Assembly (NCBI GenBank): GCA_947627315.1
Contig: CANQVN010000003.1
Span: forward strand, 1-45,117
Direction: 5' to 3'
From: an uncultured Clostridia bacterium
GTDB lineage: Bacteria > Bacillota > Clostridia > Oscillospirales > QAKW01
Length of the DNA: 45,117 nucleotides
Part shown: positions 1 to 8,455 of the stretch, piece after piece
How the letters are laid out: every line of letters starts with the position of its first letter
Position numbering within the stretch: position 1 is the first letter of the stretch
Position numbers and translations under genes: made by a program
The notes under the pieces: model-generated
What the model was told of the DNA's origin: nothing
Seen by the model: only the letters and a program-made list of their open reading frames with translations
The model's database searches: none

Positions 1-45
1 ACTCCACCCTCGCGTTAACATATATATTTTTATGGAGGTAACTAT

Positions 46-441
46 ATGAAAAATTCATATCCAATCATTTTAACACCAGAGGAAAAAGGCTTTACCGTAT
101 ATATACCCGATTTCGACATTAACACAGAGGGCGACGATTTGACGGAGGCTATCGAAATGGCACGGGACGCTATCGGTTTAATGGGTATTGATATGGAGGA
201 TGACGGAAAGGCTTTGCCTAATCCGCGAGCACTTAAAAGCGTATCAGCGGCAGAGGGCGCAGTTGTTTCTCTCGTAGACGTTGACTTTGCAGAATACCGC
301 CGCAAAAACGAAATGAGAGTAGTTAAGAAAAATTGCACCCTCCCGAGTTGGCTTTGCTACGAGGCGGAAAAAGCAAATATTAACTTTTCCCAGGCTTTGC
401 AAGCTGCACTAAAGCGCGAGCTCCATATTACAGACCGATAA
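46..441 (+). CDS. hicB: HicB-family antitoxin
   Basis: The 131-residue protein has the HicB layout. An N-terminal degenerate RNase-H-like half (residues 1-70, with a YPIILTPEEKGFTVYIPDF strand pair and a DLTEAIEMARDAIG helix) is followed by a C-terminal ribbon-helix-helix-like segment (LPSWLCYEAEKANINFSQ, about residues 99-120). HicB proteins neutralise the HicA mRNA interferase and usually repress their own operon. The start has a GGAGG site 6-10 bases upstream. A HicA toxin would be expected just upstream, outside the window, so whether this is a complete pair cannot be seen. It lies next to an IS30 transposase, which suggests accessory DNA. Confidence 0.8.
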   Translation: MKNSYPIILTPEEKGFTVYIPDFDINTEGDDLTEAIEMARDAIGLMGIDMEDDGKALPNPRALKSVSAAEGAVVSLVDVDFAEYRRKNEMRVVKKNCTLPSWLCYEAEKANINFSQALQAALKRELHITDR

Positions 442-453
442 CAACAAACTTTT

Positions 454-480
454 GCCCGCTCCTCCACAAAGGGAGCGGGC
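454..480 (+). terminator. Hairpin after hicB
   Basis: A perfect 9-bp stem (GCCCGCTCC at 454-462 with GGAGCGGGC at 472-480) and a 9-base loop follow the hicB stop by 12 bases. The trailing sequence TTGCTTTCT is only moderately T-rich, so this is a probable but not ideal intrinsic terminator. Confidence 0.6.
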
Positions 481-507
481 TTGCTTTCTATAAAACGGAG
501 TGATTTT

Positions 508-1551
508 ATGAGAAACTATAAGCACCTAACATTTACGGACAGACTAAAAATAGAGGCGTGGGAGCGGGTAGGAACCTCGCCGCGCGTTATGGCGGACGAG
601 CTCGGCGTACGCATTAGCACGATCTACCGCGAATTAAAGCGCGGGAGATATGAGCGGCTTAATTCAGACCTCACAACGGAGGATAGGTACAGCCCCGACA
701 TTGCGGAGAAAAAGTACCAGGATAACCTACGCGCAAAGGGAGCGGAGTTAAAGCTCGGGAACGACCACGAGTACGCGGCTTATCTTGAATATAAAGTATC
801 GGTTGAAAAATACTCGCCTGGGGCTATCCTCGGAGAAATAAAGAAAAAAGGCATAGCTTTTCATACGACCATATCAAAAACGACATTTTACCGCTATATT
901 GAGGACGGGGTGTTTCTCACGATTACAAATAAAGACTTGCCCGTAAAGCGGAACAAGGATAAACAAAAATACGACCGCGTAAAACTGTCGAGAGCTCCAA
1001 AAGGAAAGAGCATAGAGAAACGCCCCGAGGAGATCGAAACGCGCGAAACTTTCGGTAATTGGGAAATGGACTCGGTAGAGGGTAAAAAAGGAACAAAGAA
1101 AACTTTGCTTGTGCTCACGGAGCGGAAAACCCGCAACGAGATAATACGGCTTATGAAAGACAAAACAGCGGCAAGCGTATTAAAAGAGCTCGACGCTATC
1201 GAGGCGGAAATGGGAGCGGAACGGTTTGCCTTGATTTTTCAATCAATCACAGTAGACAACGGCTCCGAGTTTTCCGACTATGAGAGCATAGAGCGCAGCT
1301 CTACGGTAGAGGGAAAGCGGACAACGCTCTATTTTTGTCACCCGTACAGCTCTTACAAGCGCGGTTCAAACGAAAACCAAAACAAAATGATACGCCGCCA
1401 CTACCCGAAAGGCTACGACTTTACAGCCGTAACGCCCGCCGACATACGAAAGCTCGAAAAATGGATTAACAATTATCCGAGGGGAATTTTTAACTATTAT
1501 AGCTCCTCCGAGCTCTACGAGGCTTGCTTAAATAGCCTCTTTGCCGCGTAA
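508..1551 (+). CDS. IS30-family transposase
   Basis: A 347-residue DDE transposase. The N-terminus carries the IS30 helix-turn-helix (LTFTDRLKIEAWERVG... ISTIYRELKRG, about residues 5-48). The catalytic core has D188 in WEMDSVEG, D250 in TVDNGSEF and E289 in GSNENQNKMIRRHYPKG, which is the typical IS30 DD(~38)E spacing and motif set. The ATG at 508 is preferred over an upstream TTG at 481 because a GGAG motif lies 8 bases upstream of it. The family makes cut-and-paste or circle intermediates with short terminal inverted repeats. I could not find a convincing pair of inverted repeats around this gene, so the insertion sequence boundaries are not defined and the gene may belong to a larger element. 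Confidence 0.88.
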   Translation: MRNYKHLTFTDRLKIEAWERVGTSPRVMADELGVRISTIYRELKRGRYERLNSDLTTEDRYSPDIAEKKYQDNLRAKGAELKLGNDHEYAAYLEYKVSVEKYSPGAILGEIKKKGIAFHTTISKTTFYRYIEDGVFLTITNKDLPVKRNKDKQKYDRVKLSRAPKGKSIEKRPEEIETRETFGNWEMDSVEGKKGTKKTLLVLTERKTRNEIIRLMKDKTAASVLKELDAIEAEMGAERFALIFQSITVDNGSEFSDYESIERSSTVEGKRTTLYFCHPYSSYKRGSNENQNKMIRRHYPKGYDFTAVTPADIRKLEKWINNYPRGIFNYYSSSELYEACLNSLFAA

Positions 1552-1633
1552 TTTATGAACAGCTTGTAAACTCTCGCACTTTTTCGCATTTACATCTTGA
1601 CTTTTCTCATTTGCATACATTTTTAATATATTC

Positions 1634-1662
1634 TTGAAAAAACTCAAAAAAAGAGGTATAAT
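1634..1662 (+). promoter_or_regulatory. Sigma-A promoter for dCMP deaminase
   Basis: TTGAAA (1634-1639) and TATAAT (1657-1662) are separated by 17 bp. Transcription would begin near 1669, only about 10 bases before the chosen start codon, so the mRNA leader would be very short. The same TTG has been available as a translation start, but its position inside the -35 box argues against that. Confidence 0.75.
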
Positions 1663-1678
1663 TTTTACGGTGATTGAA

Positions 1679-2176
1679 ATGAGACGGGACAAGTTTAACT
1701 ATTATCTTGATATAGCCGAGGCGGCGACAACACGCGGCACATGCCTTCGTCGCAACTTCGGCGCGATTATCGTCAACAACGACCAGATTGTGGCGACGGG
1801 TTACACAGGCGCGCCCCGAGGCAGGAAAAACTGCTGCGACTGCGGGGTGTGCATAAGAGAAAAGCTCAATCTTCGCCGCGGCGAGCGATACGAGCTTTGC
1901 CGTTCCGTTCACGCGGAGGCAAACTGTATTATATCCGCCGCTCGCAGCGATATGTTAGGCGGCACGTTGTTTCTTGTCGGCAAGGAGATGCAGGACGGCA
2001 AGTATGTCAAAAACGCAAATTCATGCACCATGTGCCAGAAAATGATAATCAACGCAGGTATCACGCGGGTTGTTGTCAGAGATGATTACAATAATTACCG
2101 TGTTATCGACGTAAACGACTGGATAGAAAACGACGAGTCGCTCGAAGGCGTTTCTGCGTACACAAACGGAAAATAA
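1679..2176 (+). CDS. dCMP deaminase (ComEB-like)
   Basis: A 165-residue zinc deaminase of the deoxycytidylate/cytidine deaminase superfamily. Zinc-site motifs are H78-A-E80 (SVHAEANCI) and C116-T-M-C119 (NSCTMCQKMIINAGI); the usual proline before the first cysteine is serine here. The N-terminal TRGTCLRRNFGAIIV and CDCGVCIRE segments match dCMP deaminases, which make dUMP for thymidylate synthesis. The start at 1679 is chosen because GGTGAT lies 4 bases upstream and the promoter occupies the alternative upstream TTG. It is a single-gene unit closed by the hairpin at its stop codon. The four cysteines in the CCDCGVC segment may bind a second zinc, as in phage and Firmicute members. Confidence 0.88.
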   Translation: MRRDKFNYYLDIAEAATTRGTCLRRNFGAIIVNNDQIVATGYTGAPRGRKNCCDCGVCIREKLNLRRGERYELCRSVHAEANCIISAARSDMLGGTLFLVGKEMQDGKYVKNANSCTMCQKMIINAGITRVVVRDDYNNYRVIDVNDWIENDESLEGVSAYTNGK

Positions 2177-2202
2177 AAAACGCATCATACGATGCGTTTT
2201 TT
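2175..2202. terminator. Bidirectional intrinsic terminator
   Basis: A-tract, 6-bp stem CGCATC/GATGCG with a 4-base loop, and T-tract form a symmetrical terminator that overlaps the deaminase stop. It can serve both this gene and the convergent gene ending at 2215. Confidence 0.85.
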
Positions 2203-2214
2203 ATACAGCCGGTG

Positions 2215-3006
2215 TTATCTTGAACAGCCGTTTCTGCCGCTTTCGGGCGGGAAAAACTCATTTGTAGGAAAGGACAGCCGTTCAAAGTAGTGACAGGGTT
2301 CCTCCTCGTTTATCGGGCTGCATTCCTTGTCAGGCAGGCAGAACTCGGCGGAAGGAATCAGCATCTGCACCTCGCGCACAATCCTCACAATGCTGAATAC
2401 GCCGATGGTGACAATGAGGTTTCTCTCACTGTTTGACGTAAGCCCTTCGTCAAAGCAGCAGAGAACGCACTCCGGTATCGACTGTAAATCCGTTTCACCG
2501 CAGCAGATTTTTCCGCCCGCCGGTACGGTCTTTGCATTGAGAACTATCGGATCGACCACGTCAACTTGGGCTATCGGCAGATTTTTTACCGAACGCGTAC
2601 CCTGCGTTCCGCCGTTTTCGCTGCTTTTAGAGGAGTAGGTCACGCTGTTGCCTTCGCTGCCGTAAAGTATCACGGTCTTATTGCATGAGGCAAGCCCTTC
2701 GACGATTATAGGTCTGCCGACGCCTGTGTAGACCTCAAACTCGAGAAGAAAGAAAAACATTATGTTTACCGAGTAAAAACCCTTGTTGAAAGGAACAGGG
2801 TCGAGGTCGACAGACGTCCATATCAGCTCCGATTTGTGAGTTCTGACGTTAATCGCGTTGTCTATCACTTTCTGATCCTGAGGATTGAGATACACTCTCA
2901 GGTCGGCAAAGCAATCCTTATCTTTGCATGTATCGTAAATCCGCTGTACGTTTATGCACACTTCATCTTTGAATTTACAGTCCGCTATGTTCGATGTGTT
3001 GTCCAT
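2215..3006 (-). CDS. Conserved cysteine-rich protein of unknown function
   Basis: A 263-residue protein with no signal peptide and no clear membrane segment. It contains many cysteines, in an N-terminal cluster (DEVCINVQRIYDTCKDKDC), a central CCGETD, an ECVLCCF segment and a C-terminal cluster (FCLPDKEC...PCHYF...GRNGC). The middle is rich in beta-strand-forming residues. GGGAGG lies 6 bases before the ATG. I do not recognise a named family. Cysteine-rich soluble proteins of this kind in spore formers are often spore-coat or exosporium parts, but that is an inference from composition only. It is a stand-alone minus-strand gene facing away from the lipoprotein gene. Confidence 0.7.
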   Translation of the reverse strand: MDNTSNIADCKFKDEVCINVQRIYDTCKDKDCFADLRVYLNPQDQKVIDNAINVRTHKSELIWTSVDLDPVPFNKGFYSVNIMFFFLLEFEVYTGVGRPIIVEGLASCNKTVILYGSEGNSVTYSSKSSENGGTQGTRSVKNLPIAQVDVVDPIVLNAKTVPAGGKICCGETDLQSIPECVLCCFDEGLTSNSERNLIVTIGVFSIVRIVREVQMLIPSAEFCLPDKECSPINEEEPCHYFERLSFPTNEFFPPESGRNGCSR

Positions 3007-3083
3007 ATATTTCCTCCCGTTAAATAAATTTTTTGGGCTTTCATAACCATATTATGTTTTTTTGTAAAAAAGGTTAAAAAAAC

Positions 3084-3112
3084 TTGAAGTTTACAAATTG
3101 ATATGATATAAT
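3084..3112 (+). promoter_or_regulatory. Sigma-A promoter for lipoprotein gene
   Basis: TTGAAG (3084-3089) and TATAAT (3107-3112) with a 17-bp spacer. The expected start is near 3118, leaving a leader of about 95 bases. Confidence 0.75.
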
Positions 3113-3117
3113 ATATC

Positions 3118-3207
3118 AGAACTGTATCGAATACGATGCAGTCGCATAAGCAGCCCCGCGGACACGCGGGAGACAAATTTTTGCCGTAATCGCGGCAGAA
3201 CGGAGTT
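3118..3207 (+). promoter_or_regulatory. Structured 5' leader of the lipoprotein gene
   Basis: Three possible short stems lie in the untranslated leader: a weak one near 3130-3147 (ATGC/GCAT type), CCCGCG/CGCGGG around 3155-3169, and TGCCG/CGGCA around 3182-3197. The last one lies just before the GGAG ribosome site. It does not match a riboswitch class I can recognise by eye. Function is unknown. Confidence 0.4.
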
Positions 3208-3213
3208 ATGTAT

Positions 3214-3849
3214 ATGAAATTCAAAAGAGCTATTTCATTAGTGCTTATTGTTATTCTTGCTTTTTCGCTTGTGTCTTGCAAGTCGGGTGCCGGCGCAGCC
3301 AAAAAAGTCGTTGAAAATTTTATGACCGCGCTTACTACATATGATATGGACGCTATGCGCGACTGCATAGAGGACTTTCCCGATAACAGCGGCACACCGT
3401 ATAAGCACGATATTTACACCGAGGATTATTATAAAGACCTTTATGAGGCGGCAAACTCCAAGCTTTCATACACCATCAAATCCGCAAAAGCGGGTTCTGT
3501 CACGCTGGACGTCATCATGCCCGATGTTTACGGTCTGTATCAAAAGACGTTTATGTCGGTTCTTTCTCAGACGTTTTCAAGCGATGAGGCAATGAAATGG
3601 GTTGAAGATCCCGAAAACGACCCTCAGCTTCTCGTTATCGCTCTTATGATAGACGAAATAGAGAAAAACGGGATTGACACGGTTGACGAGGAGATAACCC
3701 TTACAGTCGGCAAGATAAACGGCGAGTACAGGATTATGTCAAACGATCAGTTAAAGCTTCTTATGACAAGCAAGCTTTCGCAGTCGCAGTCAACAGACTC
3801 TCCGCTGGTTACCGAAAACGGCGACGGCGGTGACGTTGTTGATGAATAA
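3214..3849 (+). CDS. Putative secreted lipoprotein
   Basis: A 211-residue protein with a type II signal peptide: basic start MKFKRA, a hydrophobic stretch, and lipobox LVSC with the lipidated cysteine at about residue 22. The mature part begins KSGAGAAKKVVENFMTALTTYDMDAM, a helix typical of NTF2/DUF4878-like extracellular domains, and ends in a Ser/Asp/Gly-rich tail. The second ATG (3214) is chosen because it lies 8 bases from GGAG; the one at 3208 is only 2 bases away. Ligand and role are unknown. It is transcribed alone, between its own promoter and terminator. Confidence 0.78.
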   Translation: MKFKRAISLVLIVILAFSLVSCKSGAGAAKKVVENFMTALTTYDMDAMRDCIEDFPDNSGTPYKHDIYTEDYYKDLYEAANSKLSYTIKSAKAGSVTLDVIMPDVYGLYQKTFMSVLSQTFSSDEAMKWVEDPENDPQLLVIALMIDEIEKNGIDTVDEEITLTVGKINGEYRIMSNDQLKLLMTSKLSQSQSTDSPLVTENGDGGDVVDE

Positions 3850-3862
3850 GTGATTTATAAAA

Positions 3863-3896
3863 CAGAACCGAGGGATTTCCTTCGGTTCTGTTTTTA
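3863..3896 (+). terminator. Intrinsic terminator
   Basis: CAGAACCGA (3863-3871) pairs with TCGGTTCTG (3882-3890), extended by GG/CC inside, and is followed by TTTTTATTTTT. Confidence 0.9.
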
Positions 3897-3961
3897 TTTT
3901 TGCTGTTGTCATATTATATTAAATCATCCGTTTTTGTCAATAATACAAACGGGTGATTTTT

Positions 3962-5566
3962 ATGTGGATAAAAAGAAGCGGCGTTGTTTATATATTGTTT
4001 CTCGCGCTGTTTTTAACGGTCCTTTTTCGTGTTTATTACGTCTCGTTCGGGCAAATAAGCGACACGACGCGCGCCGTTGCGGGCAGCAGAAGTGTAAAGC
4101 TCGAGCTTTACGGCTCAAAAGGCATTATATACGACAGAAATCTCTGCGCACTTGCGGGAAACCAATTTGCTTACTATCTTGTAATAAATCCGCGCGGCTT
4201 TGACAGACAGAATATAGAATACGTTTCCTCTCTTACGGATACAGACAAGGATTTAATTGTTTCAAAACTCGAAAAAGAGGGGGTATTTGTACTTAAAAGC
4301 TACTATGAGCCAAAGGAAATGCCAGGCGTTTATGTGTACGAGGGGACAACGCGTTATTCAAATGAGCCTACGGCGGTTCACACAATAGGATATCTTGATA
4401 ATGAGCAGAAAAAGGGCATATCGGGTGTTGAAAAGGCGTTTGACAGCGAGCTTTCCAAGTTCTGCTCATCGACCTATATACGCTACTCCGCAAACGCTGT
4501 TCAGGGTGTTATCGCAGGGCTTGGAATAGAGGCGAGCCGCGACAGGGAAGACTCAACCGACGGAATTGTGCTGACCCTTGACAGGAGATTGTCAGCCGCT
4601 GTCGAGCAGAGCATGAAAGAACATATGGAACGCGGAGCCGCCGTTGTTTTAGACTGCGACAGCGGCGAAATTCTCTCTATGTCGTCCATGCCCGATTTTG
4701 ATGCGGAAAACATATCTGAATATATAAATTCGGACGGCGGGGAGCTTATAAACAGAGCGATGTCAAACGGTACTGTCGGCTCTGTTTTCAAGATGGTAAT
4801 CGCCGCCTGCGCGCTTGAAAACGGGATTGACGGCTTTGAGTATGACTGTACGGGCGGCATAGCCGTGGGTGACAGGGTTTTCACTTGCCAAAACAGACAA
4901 AAGCATGGGCATATGACGCTTGACAGCGCGTTTGCGATGTCCTGCAATTCCTATTATATCGCGCTCGGTCAGCTGCTCGGCTATGAAAAAATACTGCAGA
5001 CAGCGCAGCTTTTCGGCGTTGACAGCAGCATAGAGATACTGCGGGGAATGGCGTCGTCGTCGGGAAACATACCCGAAAACAGCGGCGCGCTCGCGCTTGC
5101 CAATCTCAGCATAGGGCAGGGCAGTCTTATGATATCCCCGCTTGAAATAGCTCGTATTACCGGCGTTATGTGTAACGGCGGGTATTTGCTAAGTCCAAGA
5201 CTTTACGGCGGAACGTATATCGGAGGGAGATTTTCAAATGAGAGCGAGTATAGCTACAAAACAAAAATAATAAGCGACGATACCGCCGCGCGTCTGAAGC
5301 AAATGTGCATAGGCTGTGTGCAAAGCGGAACGGGCGCCTCGGCAAATCCCGACACAGGCGGCGCGGGCGGTAAAACGGCAAGCGCTCAGACAGGCAGATT
5401 GGACGAGAACGGGAAAGAAATTCTGAACACCTATTTTACCGGCTTTTTTCCTGCCGAAAATCCAAAATATGTGATAACGGTATATGCGGAAAACGGTCAG
5501 TCAGGCTCTAAAACGTGCGCGCCGGTGTTCAAAGAAATATGTGATTTTATTGCCGCAAATTATTGA
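3962..5566 (+). CDS. Class B penicillin-binding protein (transpeptidase)
   Basis: A 534-residue membrane-anchored D,D-transpeptidase that cross-links peptidoglycan. One N-terminal transmembrane helix (VVYILFLALFLTVLFRVYYV) is followed by a dimerisation domain and the transpeptidase domain. The active-site motifs are S274-V-F-K277, S327-C-N329 and K471-T-A473. The third motif is KTA rather than the usual KTG, and the context GKTASAQTGR keeps the second TG. It is shorter than FtsI or SpoVD and has no PASTA domain, so it is closer to the PbpA-like short class B enzymes. The ATG at 3962 has GGGTGAT 4 bases upstream; a GTG at 3953 overlaps that site. No FtsW/RodA partner is adjacent. Confidence 0.88.
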   Translation: MWIKRSGVVYILFLALFLTVLFRVYYVSFGQISDTTRAVAGSRSVKLELYGSKGIIYDRNLCALAGNQFAYYLVINPRGFDRQNIEYVSSLTDTDKDLIVSKLEKEGVFVLKSYYEPKEMPGVYVYEGTTRYSNEPTAVHTIGYLDNEQKKGISGVEKAFDSELSKFCSSTYIRYSANAVQGVIAGLGIEASRDREDSTDGIVLTLDRRLSAAVEQSMKEHMERGAAVVLDCDSGEILSMSSMPDFDAENISEYINSDGGELINRAMSNGTVGSVFKMVIAACALENGIDGFEYDCTGGIAVGDRVFTCQNRQKHGHMTLDSAFAMSCNSYYIALGQLLGYEKILQTAQLFGVDSSIEILRGMASSSGNIPENSGALALANLSIGQGSLMISPLEIARITGVMCNGGYLLSPRLYGGTYIGGRFSNESEYSYKTKIISDDTAARLKQMCIGCVQSGTGASANPDTGGAGGKTASAQTGRLDENGKEILNTYFTGFFPAENPKYVITVYAENGQSGSKTCAPVFKEICDFIAANY

Positions 5567-5590
5567 CATAAATTTTTTATGTGTTATAAT
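5563..5590 (+). promoter_or_regulatory. Sigma-A promoter for alaS leader
   Basis: TTGACA (5563-5568) and TATAAT (5585-5590) with a 16-bp spacer. The -35 box overlaps the stop codon of the penicillin-binding protein gene. Confidence 0.82.
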
Positions 5591-5596
5591 TTTTAC

Positions 5597-5809
5597 AATA
5601 TCTTTTGCAAGGCAATGACGAAAAAAACCGCGTGAAATCGGTTGAAAGCGAGAGAGGGACGGTGAGAGCCTCTCGGGTCGAACACGCGGGTCGCCGTTTT
5701 CCGAGCCGAGCCGCATAGGCTGCGTTACAGCCAAAAGAGCAGGCACATTGTGCAATCGGGGTGGTACCGCGGAATTTGTTCCGTCCCCGTTGTTTCAATG
5801 TGCTTTTTT
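5597..5809 (+). promoter_or_regulatory. T-box leader, alanine type
   Basis: The T-box core GGGGTGGTACCGCGG lies at 5757-5772. Stem I is seen as CCGCGTG pairing with CACGCGG (5683-5689), with AGAGA and GGTGAGAG elements in the distal part. The proposed specifier is GCC at 5693-5695 (alanine), placed by the pairing of flanking strands. The terminator stem is GCACATTG (5743-5750) with CAATGTGC (5796-5803) and a run of six T. Uncharged tRNA-Ala would bind the specifier and the T-box and let transcription continue into alaS. Confidence 0.92.
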
Positions 5810-5819
5810 AGGAGGAAGT

Positions 5820-8444
5820 ATGAAATACATAGGTCTTAACGAGCTCAGAGAGATGTTTCTGTCGTTTTTTGAAAGCAAGTCGCACTATCGTCTTGACAGC
5901 TTTCCGCTGCTGCCGATAAACGACGACAGCCTGCTTTTGATAAATTCCGGAATGGCGCCGATGAAAAAATATTTTCTCGGCAAGGAAACGCCGCCGTCGA
6001 AGCGGGTCACGACATGCCAGAAGTGTATACGCACGCCCGATATTGAAAACGTCGGTAAAACCTCCCGCCACGGCACCTTTTTTGAAATGCTCGGCAACTT
6101 TTCGTTTGGCGATTATTTCAAGCACGAGGCGACTGCATGGGCGTGGGAGTTTATAACAAAAGTCCTTGAAATTCCTGTTGATAAGCTTTACGTATCGGTG
6201 TTTGAGGACGACGACGAAGCGGTTGAAATTTGGACAAAAGAGGTGGGAGTTCCCGCCGACAGGATAGTAAGACTCGGCAGAGAGGATAATTTCTGGGAAA
6301 TCGGCAGCGGTCCGTGCGGACCATGCAGCGAGATTTATTTTGACCGCGGCGAGAAATACGGCTGCGGCAAACCTGATTGCGCTCCCGGCTGCGACTGTGA
6401 CAGATACGTCGAGTTCTGGAACCTTGTTTTTTCACAGTACGACAGCGACGGCGAGGGTCATTACACCCCGATGGAGCACCCCAACATCGACACCGGAATG
6501 GGTCTTGAACGGCTCGCCTGCATCATGCAGGGCGTTGACAATCTGTTTGAAGTCGACACTGTGCGCAACATTCTCGAACACGCATCGAAAATAGCGGGCG
6601 TGACATACAAACAGGACGAAAAAACAGACGTGTCCATCCGCGTTATAACCGACCATATCAGGAGCGTCACATTTATGCTGTGCGACGGCATCAAGCCGTC
6701 AAACGAGGGTCGCGGCTATGTTCTCAAGCGTCTGCTTCGCCGCGCCGCCCGTCACGGCAGACTGCTCGGCATAAACAGCCCGTTTCTCTATGAGCTGTGT
6801 AAGACTGTCATAAACGAAAACAAAACGGCATACCCCGAGCTTGTAGGCAAAAAAGACTACATTACAAAAAGCATCAAAAACGAGGAGGAAGTATTCCTCA
6901 AAACGATTGATAAAGGCATGGAGATGCTCTCGTCCTTTATGGACAAGGCGGAAAAACCCGTCGTTCCCGGGGACGTTGCGTTTAAGCTTTACGACACCTA
7001 CGGCTTTCCTGTCGACCTTACCGCCGACATCGCCGCCGAGCGCGGTATGACGGTTGACGAGGACGGATTTAACGAGCTTATGACAAAGCAGAAAGAGCGC
7101 GCAAGACTCGCCCGTCAGAGCAGCGACATAATCGGCTGGAAAGACGAGGTATTGGACTATCTTAAAACCAAAAACTCCGAGTTTGTGGGCTATACCGAGA
7201 CAAGCTGCGACTCCAAGGTTGTCGCGCTTGTCGTAAACGGTGAGATTGTTGACAGTGCCAAAGGCGGAGACGAGGTCATAATCGTGCTTGACAAAACTCC
7301 GTTTTATGCCGAAAGCGGCGGGCAGGTCGCCGACAGAGGCAGGCTTGTCTTTGATACGGCGCAGGTATCGGTAAACGACTGTAAAAAAGACTCGCTTGCG
7401 CATTTCCTGCACAGCTGCGTCGTGGAATCGGGCAGTATAAAAACAGGCGATTGCTGCCGCGCCGAGATAGACGTTGAAAGACGCACCGCCATCAAGCGCA
7501 ACCACACAAGCGCACACCTGCTTCAGGCGGCGCTCCGACAGGTCTTGGGCGAGCATGTCCATCAGGCGGGGTCGTATGTTGACGACAGGAGAATGAGATT
7601 TGACTTCACTCATTTTTCAGCCGTCACACCGGTAGAGCTTGAAAAAGTAGAAAAAATAGTAAACGAACAGATTCTTGCCGATATCAAGGTCGAAAATTAC
7701 GAGACGGACTTTGACAAGGCAAAAGGTGCTATGGCGCTGTTCGGTGAAAAATACGGCAAAAGAGTTCGCGTTTGCAGGGTAGGGGACTTCTCTTTCGAGC
7801 TATGCGGCGGCACGCACATAGAAAACACCGGGAAAATCGCATTGTTTAAGATAATTTCCGAAGGCTCGGTGTCGTCCGGCGTGCGCAGAATTGAAGCGGT
7901 GACCGGAAGCGGCGTTTTAGAGCTTATAAACGATAACGACAGGCTTTTAAAACAGTCCGCCGAGGCGTTAAAGCTCAACAGCGTTTCGGATTTGCCGGCA
8001 AAATGCCGTGCGATTACAGCCGAGCTTAAAAAGCTTCGCGCCGAGCTTGCCGCGGCAAATGAAAAAGCCGCGTTTTCAAAGTGCGCATCGCTTTTTGAAA
8101 ATGCAGTTGAAACAAAAGGCATCAAGATTGCCGTCGGCATTCTTAAAGATACCGACGCCAAAACAGCGCGTGCTTTATGCGACGATATGCGCGCAAAGCA
8201 AAGCGACTTTGTCGCGGCTGTCGCCGCTCTGGACGGCGATAAAGCCACGCTCCACGTCGTATGCTCGGACAGCGCCGTCAAAAGGGGCGCGCACGCGGGG
8301 AAAATCGTCGGTGAAATTGCGGCGCTTACCGGCGGCAAAGGCGGCGGCAGACCCGAAAACGCAACGGCAGGCGTAGGCAATCTTGCCGATATTGAAAAAG
8401 CTATGTCTGCGGCGGCGGAAATTATCGCAAGATATATAGATTAG
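5820..8444 (+). CDS. alaS: Alanyl-tRNA synthetase
   Basis: An 874-residue full-length enzyme that charges tRNA-Ala. The class II catalytic domain is at the N-terminus (FLSFFESKSHYRLDSFPLLP; TCQKCIRTPDIENVGKTSRH). The editing domain has the zinc/catalytic set H562-TSA-H566 and C662-GGT-H666. The C-Ala domain ends with GGKGGGRPENATAGV. AGGAGG lies 4 bases upstream of the ATG. Upstream in-frame codons fall inside the T-box and are not used. It is co-transcribed with the HIT gene 11 bases downstream. Confidence 0.98.
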   Translation: MKYIGLNELREMFLSFFESKSHYRLDSFPLLPINDDSLLLINSGMAPMKKYFLGKETPPSKRVTTCQKCIRTPDIENVGKTSRHGTFFEMLGNFSFGDYFKHEATAWAWEFITKVLEIPVDKLYVSVFEDDDEAVEIWTKEVGVPADRIVRLGREDNFWEIGSGPCGPCSEIYFDRGEKYGCGKPDCAPGCDCDRYVEFWNLVFSQYDSDGEGHYTPMEHPNIDTGMGLERLACIMQGVDNLFEVDTVRNILEHASKIAGVTYKQDEKTDVSIRVITDHIRSVTFMLCDGIKPSNEGRGYVLKRLLRRAARHGRLLGINSPFLYELCKTVINENKTAYPELVGKKDYITKSIKNEEEVFLKTIDKGMEMLSSFMDKAEKPVVPGDVAFKLYDTYGFPVDLTADIAAERGMTVDEDGFNELMTKQKERARLARQSSDIIGWKDEVLDYLKTKNSEFVGYTETSCDSKVVALVVNGEIVDSAKGGDEVIIVLDKTPFYAESGGQVADRGRLVFDTAQVSVNDCKKDSLAHFLHSCVVESGSIKTGDCCRAEIDVERRTAIKRNHTSAHLLQAALRQVLGEHVHQAGSYVDDRRMRFDFTHFSAVTPVELEKVEKIVNEQILADIKVENYETDFDKAKGAMALFGEKYGKRVRVCRVGDFSFELCGGTHIENTGKIALFKIISEGSVSSGVRRIEAVTGSGVLELINDNDRLLKQSAEALKLNSVSDLPAKCRAITAELKKLRAELAAANEKAAFSKCASLFENAVETKGIKIAVGILKDTDAKTARALCDDMRAKQSDFVAAVAALDGDKATLHVVCSDSAVKRGAHAGKIVGEIAALTGGKGGGRPENATAGVGNLADIEKAMSAAAEIIARYID

Positions 8445-8455
8445 GAGGTTTTTAT

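Noticed and set aside
481-1630. Complete IS30 insertion sequence with terminal repeats
   Set aside because: I compared the flanks of the transposase gene by eye and found no credible inverted-repeat pair, so only the gene is annotated.
6699-7613. Long open frame (about 300 codons) antisense to alaS
   Set aside because: It lies wholly opposite the conserved alaS gene, its translation shows no family features, and it reflects the codon bias of the sense strand.
7697-8380. A 227-codon antisense frame over the alaS C-terminus
   Set aside because: Ala/Ser/Phe-rich translation typical of a shadow frame; no ribosome site or promoter.
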